Assembly: GCA_027296925.1 (NCBI GenBank)
Contig: JAPUIP010000614.1
Span: forward strand, 1 to 5,480
DNA from: Candidatus Poribacteria bacterium
GTDB lineage: Bacteria; Poribacteria; WGA-4E; PCPOR2b
Reading direction: 5' to 3'
Length of the DNA: 5,480 bases
The notes under the pieces are model-generated. The model ran no database searches, was not told the DNA's origin, and saw only the letters and a list, made by a program, of their open reading frames with translations. Position numbers and translations under genes: made by a program. This document shows, one piece after another, positions 4,780 through 5,480 of this stretch. Every line of letters starts with the position of its first letter. Within the stretch, counting starts at the first letter, position 1.

Positions 4780-5480
4780 TCAAAACAGCCGTCCCTGTTT
4801 CATCTCATCTCTGACCCTTTCCCGACCGGCAAGGAAACCGTCTAACAGCTTCTTCTCTTTGCTCCCGATGGGCGGCGTTTCGAAGATGGCTTGCGCGACA
4901 CGATAGAACGCCTCACTCTGTCCGTACCCGCTTTCCGCAAGGACGCTCATCATTTCATCTCGCTGGCTCTTTTCCCACAGTAGCAGGACATGGTGCAACA
5001 CGTCGATTAGTTGGGGCGAGGCAGGCCTCGCCCCTACGGCGTTGAGGTCATCGATCTTCCGGGATTGGGGTCCGAGGACACGGATAAACGCTTTCTCTTT
5101 CTTGATGAAACTCTTTCCGCCCCACTCCTGTGCGATGTCAACACCGCAGGACTGCGCCAACTTCCGCGCTTCGTCAAAATGGACTCGTGTCTCACCGTAT
5201 TCCCACCGCCAGAGGACGTAGAAACGGGTGAGGTTGGAAATTTCACCGGCGAAGCCGTTGTGGAGGATCTGCCGCACGGCGTAATCGGTGGCGATCTCGC
5301 GCACGTCTTCCAGCAGACGGTCAGCGCGGATAATATTTCCTTCAAAGTCCATCACCTGCTCGTATTTGCCGAACACCTCGATAGCGGCGATGAAAAGGTC
5401 CGCCCCACCCAACCCTTCTTCCCAGAGACGGTGGAGTTTGGTGTTAAGGTGCGTTTTCATCTCTTCTTTGACTTCGTTGT
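4780..5480 (-). CDS. DUF1156-type adenine-specific DNA methyltransferase, C-terminal part
   Basis: The frame is open to the right edge (NEVKEE before the first Met at 5458-5460), so this is the last 233 codons of a longer gene whose family is usually 800-1000 residues. The sequence matches the C-terminal region of DUF1156 methylases: a helix with LWEEGLGGADLFIAAIEVFG, then GKYEQV, VREIATDYAVRQIL, TRFYVLWRWEYGETRVHFDE, ARKLAQSCGVD and a Lys-rich segment. The catalytic (N/D)PP(Y/F) and SAM-binding motifs lie outside. The family methylates adenine in DNA and is found with DUF499 ATPases and helicases in defence islands, where it presumably marks self DNA. Residues NAVGARPASPQL, in an otherwise conserved stretch, are encoded by a REP palindrome (5013-5037) inserted in frame. 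The stop is TGA at 4780-4782. The DUF499 gene follows on the same strand after about 1.7 kb of accessory genes. Confidence 0.82.
   Translation of the reverse strand, partial: NEVKEEMKTHLNTKLHRLWEEGLGGADLFIAAIEVFGKYEQVMDFEGNIIRADRLLEDVREIATDYAVRQILHNGFAGEISNLTRFYVLWRWEYGETRVHFDEARKLAQSCGVDIAQEWGGKSFIKKEKAFIRVLGPQSRKIDDLNAVGARPASPQLIDVLHHVLLLWEKSQRDEMMSVLAESGYGQSEAFYRVAQAIFETPPIGSKEKKLLDGFLAGRERVRDEMKQGRLF
5014..5037 (-). repeat. REP palindrome 5 (GAGG type), inside the methylase gene
   Basis: GGGGCGAGGC, two loop bases (AG), GCCTCGCCCC (5013-5034), then TAC: on the minus strand GTAG followed by the GGGCGAGGC hairpin. It is a single copy without a partner and lies within the methylase reading frame without breaking it. 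The sequence differs slightly from REPs 1 and 3 at the centre. Confidence 0.83.

Noticed and set aside
4287..5037. CRISPR array, suggested by several similar palindromes.
   Set aside because: The spacing is irregular, the repeats alternate in orientation and two lie inside coding sequence; they fit REP elements with a neighbouring RAYT.

Overview
The window carries minus-strand genes only. Base composition is moderate (roughly half G+C by eye), genes are tightly spaced and several have strong GGAGG-type ribosome binding sites. Dense palindromic repeats of the form GTAG plus GGGCGAGGCA/TGCCTCGCCC, together with their REP-associated transposase and many small toxin-antitoxin genes, are the style of large-genome environmental bacteria such as Poribacteria-like or Chloroflexota-like lineages. 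That placement is inference; there is no rRNA or tRNA here to settle it.

Read in the direction of transcription (right to left): the window opens inside the C-terminal part of a DUF1156-type adenine-specific DNA methyltransferase (4780-5480, 5' end outside). Next come a REP pair and a complete REP-associated tyrosine transposase (RAYT, 4030-4632) that holds a second REP pair inside its own reading frame. They are followed by a decayed UPF0175-type antitoxin gene (about 3760-3957), a VapB-like antitoxin (3474-3692) overlapping a PIN-domain toxin gene broken by a +1 frameshift (3052-3511), and a DUF499 AAA-type ATPase (775-3015) whose conserved C-terminal tail (450-776) lies in the next frame. 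After a 162-base gap with a possible promoter, a 39-residue ORF (168-287) and the N-terminus of an AMP-binding acyl-CoA synthetase-like enzyme (1-132) leave the window at the left.

The biological core is the DUF1156 methylase plus DUF499 ATPase pair. This pair is known from defence islands, usually with a large helicase, as a predicted methylation-linked anti-phage system (I recall it as Hma: helicase, methylase, ATPase). DUF499 is also the domain of the BREX/Pgl ATPases BrxC/PglY. No helicase is visible here, so if present it lies to the right of the window. In this copy the two core genes are separated by about 1.7 kb of accessory DNA: RAYT, REPs and two antitoxin/toxin remnants.

The main oddities are three apparent frame breaks in a row, all of +1 type (DUF499 tail, PIN toxin, UPF0175), and REP palindromes read in frame as protein inside two genes. 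Either the locus is decaying or the assembly contains indel errors.
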